A stretch of DNA of 22,577 bases from Candidatus Tayloriibacteriota bacterium (GCA_023269245.1 JAHFMB010000005.1:5869-28445); one strand, 5' to 3'. Positions 13,550 through 21,380 are shown, counted from the first letter of the stretch. The notes: generated by a model not told the origin, from the sequence alone. Numbers and translations are program-made.

Positions 13550-14401
13550 ATGAGAAACACGCCTTCAAGCATAGATGAATTAGATATTCTTGCCATCACT
13601 CCCTCTGAGGAAAAAATCCTTGCTGCCATTTCGGTGCAGGCGCGCAGCATCACGGATATTGCCAACCTCACCCGAGTAGCACGTACTTCCCTTCTCTACA
13701 TACTGACGAAGCTATACCAGCGTGGCCTCGTCGAGCGACACCAAAAGGGTAAAAGAATGTTCTGGAAATCGAGCTTCCATAAAACACTTGAACAACTGAG
13801 TAATCCTCGCAACCGTTCCACGGCAACCACATCCGTCAATTACAATCACGCACAAGATGGGGTCGTCATTCATTCTGGAGTCCCTGCCATCATGAAGATC
13901 TTTGAGCGACTCATTGAGCAGCCGAAAGGATCACGTGTATACGGAATTCAGCCGGACAACTCAATTAAATATGCATTACGAAAAGTGGCAGCTCAGGATT
14001 GGACCCGTATCAACACGACATTCAAAGAAAAGAAGTTTATTTTTGAAGGAATTGTGCACGAAAAATCAGTCACGACCATCATTTCCGAAGTTGGCCGAAA
14101 AAAAGCAGTCGATATCTTCAACAGCTTCATCGGCCGTCTCCAAGACTATGTAAAAATCCCCGACGAATTCGCCAATGTTGAAGCGGAAATATACATCTTT
14201 GGCGGTTCAGCCTTCATCATCAACTGGCATGAGGAAATCGCCATCGAGGTCGTCGACAAACATATTGTTGCCCTACTCCTTGCCATGTTCTCCTGCGTCA
14301 AAGAACTCGGTCAGAGATATAGTCAAAACGAGAAAATGAAACAGTATGGGGATATCATTCAGAAAAAATCGCCGCCTACTCCCCCAAATACGCCTCAATG
14401 A
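13550..14401 (+). CDS. TrmB-type winged-helix transcriptional regulator
   Basis: 283 aa. Residues about 15-73 form a winged helix of the TrmB/MarR kind: the opening ITPSEEKILAAI, the recognition helix region RVARTSLLYILTKLYQRGLV, and a wing RHQKGKRMFW. The rest (about 95-265) is an alpha/beta domain starting VVIHSGVPAIMKIFERLIEQ that resembles the effector-sensing part of TrmB proteins, which regulate sugar or amino-acid transport in many archaea and some bacteria. The C-terminus is a polar, Pro-rich tail. It is encoded opposite to the receptor genes and divergent from the double receptor, and its end overlaps the end of livG by 26 bp. Its own promoter contains the palindrome seen again ahead of receptor 6, so it probably controls the array. 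Ligand unknown. Confidence 0.82.
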   Translation: MRNTPSSIDELDILAITPSEEKILAAISVQARSITDIANLTRVARTSLLYILTKLYQRGLVERHQKGKRMFWKSSFHKTLEQLSNPRNRSTATTSVNYNHAQDGVVIHSGVPAIMKIFERLIEQPKGSRVYGIQPDNSIKYALRKVAAQDWTRINTTFKEKKFIFEGIVHEKSVTTIISEVGRKKAVDIFNSFIGRLQDYVKIPDEFANVEAEIYIFGGSAFIINWHEEIAIEVVDKHIVALLLAMFSCVKELGQRYSQNEKMKQYGDIIQKKSPPTPPNTPQ

Positions 14402-15128
14402 CATCTTTCCTGGCCAGCACCTCATCCGGCTTCCCTTGCGCCAAGAGTTGTCCAGCATCGAGCACATACAGATGATCCGAAAGTTCGCGGATCAGATCCA
14501 TATTATGTTCCACCAAGATGACTGTCTTGCCATGCTCGCGAAGCTCCTTCATCACCGCAACTACCGTCTTTATCATTTCAGGAAATAGTCCGGCAAACGG
14601 CTCATCAAAGAAAATAATTTCGATGTCTCCCACGCCACTGTGCACAACTGCGAGTACGCGAGCAATCTCGAGAAGCTTGCGTTGGCCGTATGACAGATTT
14701 TTTGCGAGTTCATTACGCTTATCCCACAGTCCAACTTTCTTCAAGACCTCCTCGGCCTTCTCAAGATGCAATGCGGTGTGTTTTTCAAAGAGCGCTCTCC
14801 AAATACTACGCTCTGTGAGCACGACCAGGATATTATCAATAACTGGCATCTGTTCGAATAGCCTGACATCCTGGAATGTCCTCGTCATACCGAGAAATGG
14901 TACCTCGTATGCCTTTATGCGGGTCAACTTTTCTGCACCCGCAATGACCACTTCACCGCCATCAATCTCGTGCATGCCGGTGAGCGTATTGATGAGCGTA
15001 GACTTGCCTGAGCCATTTGGACCAACTATGGAAGTGATTTTTCCTGCCTCAAACGAAACAGAAAGCTTGTTGACTGCATAGACGCCGTCAAAGTGCTTGT
15101 CTAGGTTGTGGGTAGAGAGAAGGGGCAT
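14376..15128 (-). CDS. livG: LivG-type branched-chain amino acid ABC transporter ATPase
   Basis: 250 aa from the ATG at 15128 (MPLLSTHNLDKHFDGVYAVN); 13 in-frame codons upstream belong to the end of the preceding receptor gene and are rejected. Walker A GPNGSGKST (36-44), the LivG hallmark TRTFQDVRLF (82-91), signature LSYGQRK (145-151), Walker B IIFFDEP (171-177) followed by AGLFPEM, and switch His in VEHNMDLIREL. It pairs with LivF beneath LivH/LivM. The stop of the receptor gene upstream is 5 bp away, so the two are coupled; that receptor is the best candidate for the founding partner. The 3' end overlaps the regulator gene tail to tail by 26 bp. Confidence 0.94.
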   Translation of the reverse strand: MPLLSTHNLDKHFDGVYAVNKLSVSFEAGKITSIVGPNGSGKSTLINTLTGMHEIDGGEVVIAGAEKLTRIKAYEVPFLGMTRTFQDVRLFEQMPVIDNILVVLTERSIWRALFEKHTALHLEKAEEVLKKVGLWDKRNELAKNLSYGQRKLLEIARVLAVVHSGVGDIEIIFFDEPFAGLFPEMIKTVVAVMKELREHGKTVILVEHNMDLIRELSDHLYVLDAGQLLAQGKPDEVLARKDVIEAYLGE

Positions 15129-15133
15129 GTCGT

Positions 15134-16231
15134 TTATTTTACCACAACAAATTTTTCTCCATCCCATTTCTTGACCACCTGGACCACATCAAATGACCCA
15201 TCACCATTGTAATTGTAACTACCCGCAACTCCCCCGAAGCTTGCACGCAATGACTGCATCACAGCGGTATTCGACGTATTATCCGCCTGAGCAATCTTGG
15301 CGAACTGCGTAATCGCATCATAGATATAATCCCCCGCAATCGTCGGGTATGACGCATATTTTGCGAAATATTCATCAATAAACGGCACATTGTCGTTGCT
15401 TACGAACAACTGATTGTCGAGTGCTCCCTGTGCAGCTTTGAGCTGATCGACTATCTCAAAGACCGGACCGCTCACCAACGGCACTGTAAGACCGGCATCA
15501 CGCGCCTGTTTCGCGAATACGCCAACCTGTGGAGAAATATATGCCATCACCACATCAGGTTTGGCGGAGCGTATTTTGGCGATTGATGTTTTGAAATCAT
15601 TTTCACTCTTGGTCACTGACTCGTCCGCAACAATCTTATATTTTTCAGCAGGAAGAATTTTTGCAAGCTGATCATGAACTGACTTTGGACCGTCCGATTG
15701 ATTCCAAATCATCGCAACCTTCTTGTATTTCCCTTTGAGAAGAAGCTGCTCGATGGCGCGAGCCTGCGCCTCCGGACCGAGCATGTAGCGCACCACCCAC
15801 TGCTTGCCACCATTGATGTCAGTAGAATTGCCGAGGCCGATCATGGGAACCGATGCTTTCTCTGCAATATACGAAGCCGCGACCGATGATGGTGAACTGT
15901 AGGCAATTATCGCATTAACTTTATCTACATCTATGAGTTTCTGAGTCACAGATACGGTCTGCTTTGGATCAAACTGGTCATCTGCGTAAATAACCTCAAC
16001 ACGCTTGAGTTGGTCAGGGGTAAATTTCGAAAGTGCGAGCTCGACTGACTTTTTTGATGCCTCACCGAGCGTGCCAGCCGGACCGGTCATAGGCAAAACA
16101 ATGCCAACTTTGAATACGGGTTGCGTCGGCGTGCTCGTGGATATAGTCGGAGCTGATGAGCTTGATGCGCCAATGATGATAAAGATAATGACAATGATGA
16201 GTACAACAGCCGTCCAGATGATTTTTTTCAT
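15134..16231 (-). CDS. LivK-like substrate-binding protein (receptor 9), coupled to livG
   Basis: 365 aa from the ATG at 16231 (MKKIIWTAVVLIIVIIFIII). The open frame continues 33 codons upstream, but that part reads backwards through a tRNA fragment and is an artefact. The anchor is followed by a long Ser/Thr/Pro linker (residues about 22-40) that lifts the domain off the membrane. The fold starts FKVGIVLPMTGPAGTLGEASKKS. There is no LivJ-type Cys pair (YADDQFDPKQTVS, then AYSSPSSVAASYIA). Ligand loop IGLGNSTDINGGKQWVVRYML. The second lobe has DYIYDAITQFAKIAQ and VAGSYNYNGDGSF. Five bp before livG. Confidence 0.92.
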   Translation of the reverse strand: MKKIIWTAVVLIIVIIFIIIGASSSSAPTISTSTPTQPVFKVGIVLPMTGPAGTLGEASKKSVELALSKFTPDQLKRVEVIYADDQFDPKQTVSVTQKLIDVDKVNAIIAYSSPSSVAASYIAEKASVPMIGLGNSTDINGGKQWVVRYMLGPEAQARAIEQLLLKGKYKKVAMIWNQSDGPKSVHDQLAKILPAEKYKIVADESVTKSENDFKTSIAKIRSAKPDVVMAYISPQVGVFAKQARDAGLTVPLVSGPVFEIVDQLKAAQGALDNQLFVSNDNVPFIDEYFAKYASYPTIAGDYIYDAITQFAKIAQADNTSNTAVMQSLRASFGGVAGSYNYNGDGSFDVVQVVKKWDGEKFVVVK

Positions 16232-16305
16232 GAAAATAAGGTAGCGCTTAGGGATAATTCGTACAGATAAAGTATAGCAATATGGAGTAAAAAAACCACC
16301 ACCCA

Positions 16306-16329
16306 GGTTCGACTCCCGTCGGGTCCACA
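16306..16329 (+). other. tRNA 3'-end remnant (T-loop to acceptor end), possible attachment-site scar
   Basis: The 24 nt begin GGTTCGACTCCCG and end GGGTCCACA, the pattern of a tRNA T-loop (TTCGACT), T-stem 3' strand (CCCGT), acceptor 3' strand (CGGGTCC) and discriminator A. The bases just before (CCA at 16303-16305) do not complete the T-stem, and no D-arm, anticodon arm or 5' acceptor strand (GGACCCG) lies upstream, so this is a fragment and not a gene. Short tRNA 3' ends are typical crossover scars of tyrosine-recombinase elements. No integrase or second copy is in the window. Confidence 0.6.
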
Positions 16330-16386
16330 TACGAAGACAGCGCGGATTTTTGTTTTATTCAACTTCTACAAACTGTCCAGCTCTTA

Positions 16387-17490
16387 TCACTCAATAACCT
16401 CCGCGACGCCTTTGGTGTTATATCTCTTGATTACCGCCTTTCTGAGTGGGAGTCGCCCATCTTTGTCATACGAAATCAGACCAGAATACCCTTCATATGC
16501 TGGCATGCTTTCTAAATATGCAATCACGTCCTCTGAAGTACGTGCGCCACCCTTTATTGCACCGAGCACCAATGTCGTCATGTCGTATGTCGCAGCAGCA
16601 CTGATGGCTCCGACCTTACGACCAAAACGTTTTTCATATTTAGCCTCAAATTCACCCGTTCTTTCCGGAGGAACTGATTCTGCGAATATCTGACCAGTCA
16701 ACAAAGACGAGTAACGGTCTTTAAGAACTGAAGAAGTCGCCCGTGAAGAAAATGTCGATAGTGGTACCATTATCCCCGACTGCCTTACTTGCGCCATGAA
16801 TGCGCCATACCCCTCATCTTCAGCAATTGCTGAATATATAAGATCGGGTTTGTCTGTCTTTATCTTGGCTATAACCGTACGAAAATCCTTGGTCGATTGA
16901 TCGAGACCTTGTTCGGAGATAACGTGTATCTCTGGATATGCCGCGATTTCTTCTTTAAACATCTTCATGTCAGCATAGGACCATGCGTTATTTGAATAAA
17001 CCAATGAAATCCTCACTAGTTTATGCGTCGCTAGATATTTTGCCAACGCGGCATGTTCTGAACGATAACTCGGGCTCGCAGACCAGTAATATGGCGGCTT
17101 AACAAATGGTACTTCAGCCACAATCCATGGTGAAATAAACGGGACTTTATTCGCCACGGCGACCGGTGCAACAACTTCTCCAAATTCTGTCCATTCCGGC
17201 CCGATAACAACGATTGATTTATCTATTTGGATCAATTTTGTTGCACCTGAAACCGCCTGCTTCAAATCTGATCCGGCGTCCTCAATAACCGTTTTGACCG
17301 TACCAGTCGCCAAGTTCGCGTCCTCAACCGCCATAATGAATCCGTCGCGGGACGGTTCCCCAGCGAAAGCGGCATAACCAGTAAGGTTGAAGAAGCCGCC
17401 GACAGTTACTTGTGGCGTACCACTTGAGCTCATGCGAATAATGAGGATAACAGCGATGATAACGATGATAAGACCGAGAAGTTTTTTCAT
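16387..17490 (-). CDS. LivK-like substrate-binding protein (receptor 10), divergent ligand site
   Basis: 367 aa. Anchor MKKLLGLIIVIIAVILIIRM, then almost no linker before VTVGGFFNLTGYAAFAGEPS. Residues after the anchor contain VEDANLATGTVKTVIEDAGSDLKQAVSGATKL, the usual helix and strand but with no Cys. The ligand loop is aromatic and unusual: IGPEWTEFGEVVAPVAVANK, then FISPWIVAEVPFVKPPYYWSASPSY, with several Trp and Tyr in place of the small Ser/Thr residues of LivJ. This predicts a different, perhaps aromatic or larger ligand (inference). The second lobe has ATYDMTTLVLGAIKGG and YEGYSGLISYDKDG. The ATG is 9 bp from the stop of receptor 11, and a TATAAT ends 7 nt before it. Confidence 0.9.
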   Translation of the reverse strand: MKKLLGLIIVIIAVILIIRMSSSGTPQVTVGGFFNLTGYAAFAGEPSRDGFIMAVEDANLATGTVKTVIEDAGSDLKQAVSGATKLIQIDKSIVVIGPEWTEFGEVVAPVAVANKVPFISPWIVAEVPFVKPPYYWSASPSYRSEHAALAKYLATHKLVRISLVYSNNAWSYADMKMFKEEIAAYPEIHVISEQGLDQSTKDFRTVIAKIKTDKPDLIYSAIAEDEGYGAFMAQVRQSGIMVPLSTFSSRATSSVLKDRYSSLLTGQIFAESVPPERTGEFEAKYEKRFGRKVGAISAAATYDMTTLVLGAIKGGARTSEDVIAYLESMPAYEGYSGLISYDKDGRLPLRKAVIKRYNTKGVAEVIE

Positions 17491-17503
17491 AAATATAATT
17501 ATA
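17491..17503 (-). promoter_or_regulatory. -10 element (TATAAT) before receptor 10
   Basis: Minus strand TATAAT at 17498-17503, then 7 nt, then the ATG at 17490. It overlaps the stop codon of receptor 11. The -35 is poor. It fits the same near-leaderless layout as livF and lexA. Confidence 0.35.
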
Positions 17504-18623
17504 ATGTGTTAAACGGAACAAGTTTTCCTTCTGTGATGCTTTGGATGAGGACGGGCGTCGTATCAGCGGCATGATTGGTGTTGAATTTGAACGAGGTGTT
17601 CGGTGTCACAAATGTACCCTGTTCAAGCGTTGTAGCTACATCGGCGCCCACGGGAGTCTGTGCAATTGCCTGGGCCAATACATACACCGCGTCATAGGCG
17701 CGATCAGCAGATTTGTCTGGTTGTACCCCATATTTCTTCATGAACTTATCAGCAAATGAGGCCGGTGAGAAGTTCCAATTGATGAGCACAAATCCATTGA
17801 ACATATTTGGATCTACACCTTTGATCGAAAGTGCGTCCTGAATACCAATATGAGTAATATATGTCGGCTTGAATCCAAGTGCATTCGCCTGTTGAACAAA
17901 AGTTACCGGGTCAGGACCTATCATATCAAGAAATACCAGGTCGACTTTTGCCTGCTTGAGTTTGAGGATCTGTGTTTTGAAATCATTATTGCCAATTTGC
18001 TTATATGTTTCCGAAATAAGTTGTTCCTTTCCCATTTCCACTTGCATGGCGTTGAGTGTCTTTTCGATGGATTCTGCAAACGAACTTTCAAAACGAACTA
18101 TACCAAGCTGTGTGTATTGAGCACCCTTGAGATATGACGCAAACGTGCGCACGATGGTATCAAATTCTGTCATCATCACAAACGCGTGGTCATTGGTATC
18201 AAACGCGCCAGGAATACGAGGGTTCGACGGAGACACAACGACGACTTTGTTTGTCTTTGCGAGCGAGAAGAGTGGTTGTGTCACGAAGTCAAAGTTACTA
18301 CCAATGATGGCGCCAACCTTGTCGATACCAGTGACCTTTTGAAAAAGTCCTGATGATACCTTTGGATCGGTCTGGTCATTTTCCCATACAATCTGGACCG
18401 GTCGACTGCTAATCCCGCCAGCGGTATTGATCTCGTCAACAGCTAACTGGATACCTTTGTGTGACATTTCACCAAAGGCTGCTGCGACACCTGTCTCAGA
18501 AATAATTGCCCCGATCTTGATCGGCTCTTTCGTAGTAGAGCTCGGCGTCGGCGAACCGCCAAAGATGACGATGAGGACGATAATGACGACCGCGAGGATG
18601 ACTATGGTGATGAGTTTTTTCAT
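17499..18623 (-). CDS. LivK-like substrate-binding protein (receptor 11), membrane-anchored
   Basis: 374 aa from the ATG at 18623 (MKKLITIVILAVVIIVLIVIF); 14 upstream in-frame codons fall in the divergent promoter region and are rejected. The anchor and a short Pro/Ser/Thr linker precede IKIGAIISETGVAAAFGEMSHKG. It has the classical DEINTAGGISSRPVQIVWENDQTDPK. No Cys is visible in the extracellular domain. Ligand loop GSNFDFVTQPLFS and VVVSPSNPRIPGAFDTNDHAF; second lobe RAYDAVYVLAQAIAQTPVG. Its first-lobe opening (ISETGVAAAFGEMSHKG) is closest to receptor 1 (SFPTGPAAAFAKISLNG), which suggests these two are sister copies. Divergent from the acyltransferase across a 162-bp region. Confidence 0.92.
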   Translation of the reverse strand: MKKLITIVILAVVIIVLIVIFGGSPTPSSTTKEPIKIGAIISETGVAAAFGEMSHKGIQLAVDEINTAGGISSRPVQIVWENDQTDPKVSSGLFQKVTGIDKVGAIIGSNFDFVTQPLFSLAKTNKVVVVSPSNPRIPGAFDTNDHAFVMMTEFDTIVRTFASYLKGAQYTQLGIVRFESSFAESIEKTLNAMQVEMGKEQLISETYKQIGNNDFKTQILKLKQAKVDLVFLDMIGPDPVTFVQQANALGFKPTYITHIGIQDALSIKGVDPNMFNGFVLINWNFSPASFADKFMKKYGVQPDKSADRAYDAVYVLAQAIAQTPVGADVATTLEQGTFVTPNTSFKFNTNHAADTTPVLIQSITEGKLVPFNTL

Positions 18624-18692
18624 GAATAAATGGGTGATTACTATAGGCAAACTATAGCAAAGCAATGGCTATATATCTATACTTTCACAACA

Positions 18693-18721
18693 TTGACTAT
18701 TCCCTATTTTTTTGATACTAT
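18693..18721 (+). promoter_or_regulatory. Strong promoter of the GNAT acyltransferase
   Basis: TTGACT (18693-18698), 17-nt spacer, extended -10 TGaTACTAT (hexamer 18716-18721). The start point should be near 18728, giving a leader of about 58 nt. Unlike many genes here it is therefore not leaderless. Confidence 0.7.
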
Positions 18722-18785
18722 TTTGCGGAATTTGGAACACGAATCACTGTTGCTTTACAAGCACAACCACGAAAGACCAAGACCA

Positions 18786-19553
18786 ATGAAGGACGCAACT
18801 GTTACGGCAACTCTGTTGGCAGCAACAGGCACGGCGCGGGAGGAAAGGTACAAGCCAGCACGCTTCGCAACAACAGCCGAAGAAGTACAACTTGCGCAAC
18901 GACTGCGCTATGACGTATTTGTTGAGGAAATGGGGAGGGGTCGTCGAGTTGACTCTGGTCGCGACGAAGATTGGCTTGACCGAACCTGCAAGCATCTCAT
19001 TGTTGAAAATGCCGCTGGCGAAGTTGTGGGCACCTACCGGTTGCAAACATGGACCGACGCCCGCAAGTACCACGGACTATATTCGGCAGGGGAATTCGAA
19101 ATGAAACCTTTCGAGCCGCTCGCCGACAAGATCCTTGAAGCGGGACGTGCCTGCGTCAAGAAGGCAGACCGCAATCTGTCGGTTCTCAACTTACTCTGGC
19201 GAGGCATTGGACAATACGCCCGAGAAACAGGAAGCGAATGCCTTCTCGGCTGCAGCTCCCTTTCGAGTGTGGACCCAGCAATCGCGGCATCGGCATACAA
19301 ATGGTTCGTCGAGAATGGACACCTCGTCGAAGAACAATACCGAACGGTTCCGCACGCATCTGGTGCCTGCCGGCTCGATGTATTCTCAACTGAACCACTC
19401 AAGATACCCAAGCTTCTAAAGGCGTATCTGCGAATCGGCGCCAAAGTTTGCGGTCCCCCGTCTATTGATTCAGACTTCGGGACCACGGACTTCCTCACAT
19501 TCCTGAAGGTCAAAGACATCCCCGACGATGTCCTCGCAAAATTCGTGCTTTGA
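18786..19553 (+). CDS. GNAT-fold N-acyltransferase, OlsB/hemolysin-like or autoinducer-synthase-like
   Basis: 255 aa from the ATG at 18786 (MKDATVTATLLAATG). The frame is open back to 18630, but that part covers the promoter. The core resembles OlsB/hemolysin and acyl-homoserine-lactone-synthase-like acyltransferases: LRYDVFVEEMG (41-50), Asp/Glu cluster RDEDWLD, CKHLIV (68-73), GEVVGTYRL (78-86), LEAGRACV (117-124), LWRGIGQYA (138-146), LLGCSSL (153-159), and the C-terminal signature VCGPPSIDSDFGTTDFLTFLKV (221-242). Known members transfer a fatty acyl group from acyl-ACP to an amine, for example ornithine in ornithine-lipid synthesis. The substrate here is unknown. It splits livHM from the receptor genes but has its own strong promoter and terminator, so it is a separate unit. 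Confidence 0.8.
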   Translation: MKDATVTATLLAATGTAREERYKPARFATTAEEVQLAQRLRYDVFVEEMGRGRRVDSGRDEDWLDRTCKHLIVENAAGEVVGTYRLQTWTDARKYHGLYSAGEFEMKPFEPLADKILEAGRACVKKADRNLSVLNLLWRGIGQYARETGSECLLGCSSLSSVDPAIAASAYKWFVENGHLVEEQYRTVPHASGACRLDVFSTEPLKIPKLLKAYLRIGAKVCGPPSIDSDFGTTDFLTFLKVKDIPDDVLAKFVL

Positions 19554-19580
19554 GCACAGCAACGGCTGATTGTCTTCCAA

Positions 19581-19613
19581 ACATCCAACGGGTTACTCCG
19601 TTGGGTGTTTTTT
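19581..19613 (+). terminator. Intrinsic terminator after the acyltransferase
   Basis: ACATCCAACGG (19581-19591) pairs with CCGTTGGGTGT (19598-19608), 11 bp with one G-T pair and a 6-nt loop, followed by a run of T to 19613. The T-run overlaps the livM stop codon from the other strand. Confidence 0.9.
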
Positions 19614-20478
19614 ATAACCTATATTCCCCTATCAATCCCTGCGGTCTATACAACATGAGCAGAATCAAAATAACGCCGTAGACCACCTGTCTCATTTGCG
19701 CAGCAATATCCGATGGAAAACCGACAAAGCGCAAGATCTCTGGCAACAAGATCAAACAGACCGCACCGATAACTGCGCCTTTATTATTTGCCAAGCCACC
19801 TAGGATCACAATGGCAAGCAAGAAGATGGATTCATTCAAGGTAAATGTGGATGGATCAATGAAGGTAATGTACGAAGCGAAGAGCGCACCGGCAATCGAG
19901 GCGAGAACAGCACCAATCACGAAAATACCCAATTTGTACCAGAGTGTGTGGTACCCAAAGACGCGAATCGCTTCTTCATCCTCACGGATTGCTTTGAGGA
20001 CGCGACCAAATGATGAACGAGTGACGAAGACGCAGACACCATACACAAGGAGTCCGAGTACGATCGCTAATATAAGGAATGAAAGATTGTCAGAGAACGT
20101 AAATCCGAACAATGAAGGACGTGGAATACCTGGAATGCCAAGTGGTCCGCGAGTCAGCGATTGCCAGTTGAGAAAGATGCTATAAATAATGACGTTGAAG
20201 CCGAATGAGCCGAGCGCGTAATAGTCGTCTTTGAATTTTGATAGGACGAACCCAATCGCCAAACTCAAGACGGCAGTGATGACCATGCCGAGAATCAGTG
20301 CCACAAAGAAATTCATCCCCGTGGTTGTCAGTAAAATCGCCGTGACATATGCACCAATACCATAGAATGCCGCCTGCGTAATCGACAGCAGTCCAGCATA
20401 TCCGACAATGAGGTTGAGCGACAACCCGAGGATGCCGTAGATGCAGATGAGAATGGCGAGGTGGATGAGGTATTCCAT
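19612..20478 (-). CDS. livM: LivM-type branched-chain amino acid ABC permease
   Basis: 288 aa, highly hydrophobic with about 8-10 membrane helices. The N-terminal half has LSLNLIVGYAGLLSITQAAFYGIGAY, the standard LivM/LivH opening, then YYALGSFGFNVIIYSIFLNW and RGPLGIPGIPRP. The cytoplasmic coupling loop, SSFGRVLKAIREDEEAIRVFGY, is the EAA-like element that touches the ATPase. Next comes ASIAGALFASYITFIDPSTFTLNESI, and the chain ends LMLYRPQGLIGEYRL. Together with LivH it makes the translocation pore. It starts 1 bp after livH, so the two are co-translated. Only livM in the window. Confidence 0.95.
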   Translation of the reverse strand: MEYLIHLAILICIYGILGLSLNLIVGYAGLLSITQAAFYGIGAYVTAILLTTTGMNFFVALILGMVITAVLSLAIGFVLSKFKDDYYALGSFGFNVIIYSIFLNWQSLTRGPLGIPGIPRPSLFGFTFSDNLSFLILAIVLGLLVYGVCVFVTRSSFGRVLKAIREDEEAIRVFGYHTLWYKLGIFVIGAVLASIAGALFASYITFIDPSTFTLNESIFLLAIVILGGLANNKGAVIGAVCLILLPEILRFVGFPSDIAAQMRQVVYGVILILLMLYRPQGLIGEYRL

Positions 20479-20479
20479 A

Positions 20480-21346
20480 TTATTTCTTCAAAATCCCCTG
20501 TGGCCTCCACAGCAGAAAAATAATAAGCACACCAAACGCGATTGCATCTTTCCATTCTCCTGAAATCTTCCAGATACCGAAGTTCTCAACGAAGCCGAGG
20601 AAGAACGCGCCGATAACACCACCATAAATATTACCAATGCCACCAATGATAGAGGCAATCACACCCTTCAAAAGAAGTGACATACCCATGGTCGGCTCGA
20701 TGCCTGTATCAAACCCGATCAGGATACCGGCAAGTCCCGCGATCGATGAGCCGATGAAGAAAATCCACCCAATAATCTTTGGCGTGTTGATACCGACAAT
20801 CTTCGAGACTTCTTCGTCATCACTGACTGCTTTCACCGCTTTGCCGAAAATGGTGAACTTCAGCACACACGCCATGACGGCCATGATAACTAGTCCGCAG
20901 ATGAGAATTATGAGCTGGACTTCGGTGATAACGCCGCCAAAAATATCATAGACCTTCCCTGCTCCCGCGCTCTGCGACAAGGTCTGGAACTGGCTCGTAA
21001 ACAAAATAGCGATGATGGCCTGGATTGCGGTGAATGCACCGAGCGATCCGACCAGGAGCACCATGCCGGATGATTTGCGTGCACGGAGCGGGGAGTAAAT
21101 AAACTTGTAGAGTAGGAATCCAAGGATGCCGGCAATCAAGAATCCGAGAATGATCGAAAGGTAGAGATTGAGTCCGAGTGTTTTGTAGAAATAATAGACT
21201 GAGTAACCACCAACTGCAGTCAGCGCACCGTAGCCGAGATCAAAAAACTTAACAGTGCCGTAGATTAAATTAAAACCGAGGGCAACCATGGTGTAGATTG
21301 CTCCGGCAATAATTGAATTGACTATCAGTTGAGGAATGATGTCCAT
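20480..21346 (-). CDS. livH: LivH-type branched-chain amino acid ABC permease
   Basis: 288 aa, about 8 membrane helices. Opening QLIVNSIIAGAIYTMVALGF, then NLIYGTVKFFDLGYGALTAVGGY, typical of LivH. The coupling loop is FGKAVKAVSDDEEVSKIVGINTPK, the element that contacts LivF/LivG. Then GSSIAGLAGILIGFDTGIEPTMG and LLKGVIASIIGGIGNIYGGVIGAFFLG, ending LLWRPQGILKK. It pairs with LivM, whose ATG is 1 bp downstream. An intrinsic-terminator-like hairpin in the 79-bp gap separates it from the receptor gene upstream, so livHM may be expressed below or apart from that receptor. Confidence 0.95.
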   Translation of the reverse strand: MDIIPQLIVNSIIAGAIYTMVALGFNLIYGTVKFFDLGYGALTAVGGYSVYYFYKTLGLNLYLSIILGFLIAGILGFLLYKFIYSPLRARKSSGMVLLVGSLGAFTAIQAIIAILFTSQFQTLSQSAGAGKVYDIFGGVITEVQLIILICGLVIMAVMACVLKFTIFGKAVKAVSDDEEVSKIVGINTPKIIGWIFFIGSSIAGLAGILIGFDTGIEPTMGMSLLLKGVIASIIGGIGNIYGGVIGAFFLGFVENFGIWKISGEWKDAIAFGVLIIFLLWRPQGILKK

Positions 21347-21380
21347 AGAATGGTAGTCAGGACGCCATTAAATATATACC

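Noticed and set aside
16232-16330. 33-codon N-terminal extension of receptor 9 (MWTRRESNL...)
   Set aside because: This is the typical false reading of a tRNA end in antisense. The normal basic-plus-hydrophobic start is at 16231.
16231-16387. A complete tRNA gene upstream of receptor 9
   Set aside because: Only the T-loop to acceptor end is present. No matching 5' acceptor strand, D-arm or anticodon arm was found on either side.
18630-18785. 52-codon N-terminal extension of the acyltransferase
   Set aside because: It runs across the strong promoter at 18693-18721, so it would lie upstream of the transcript start.
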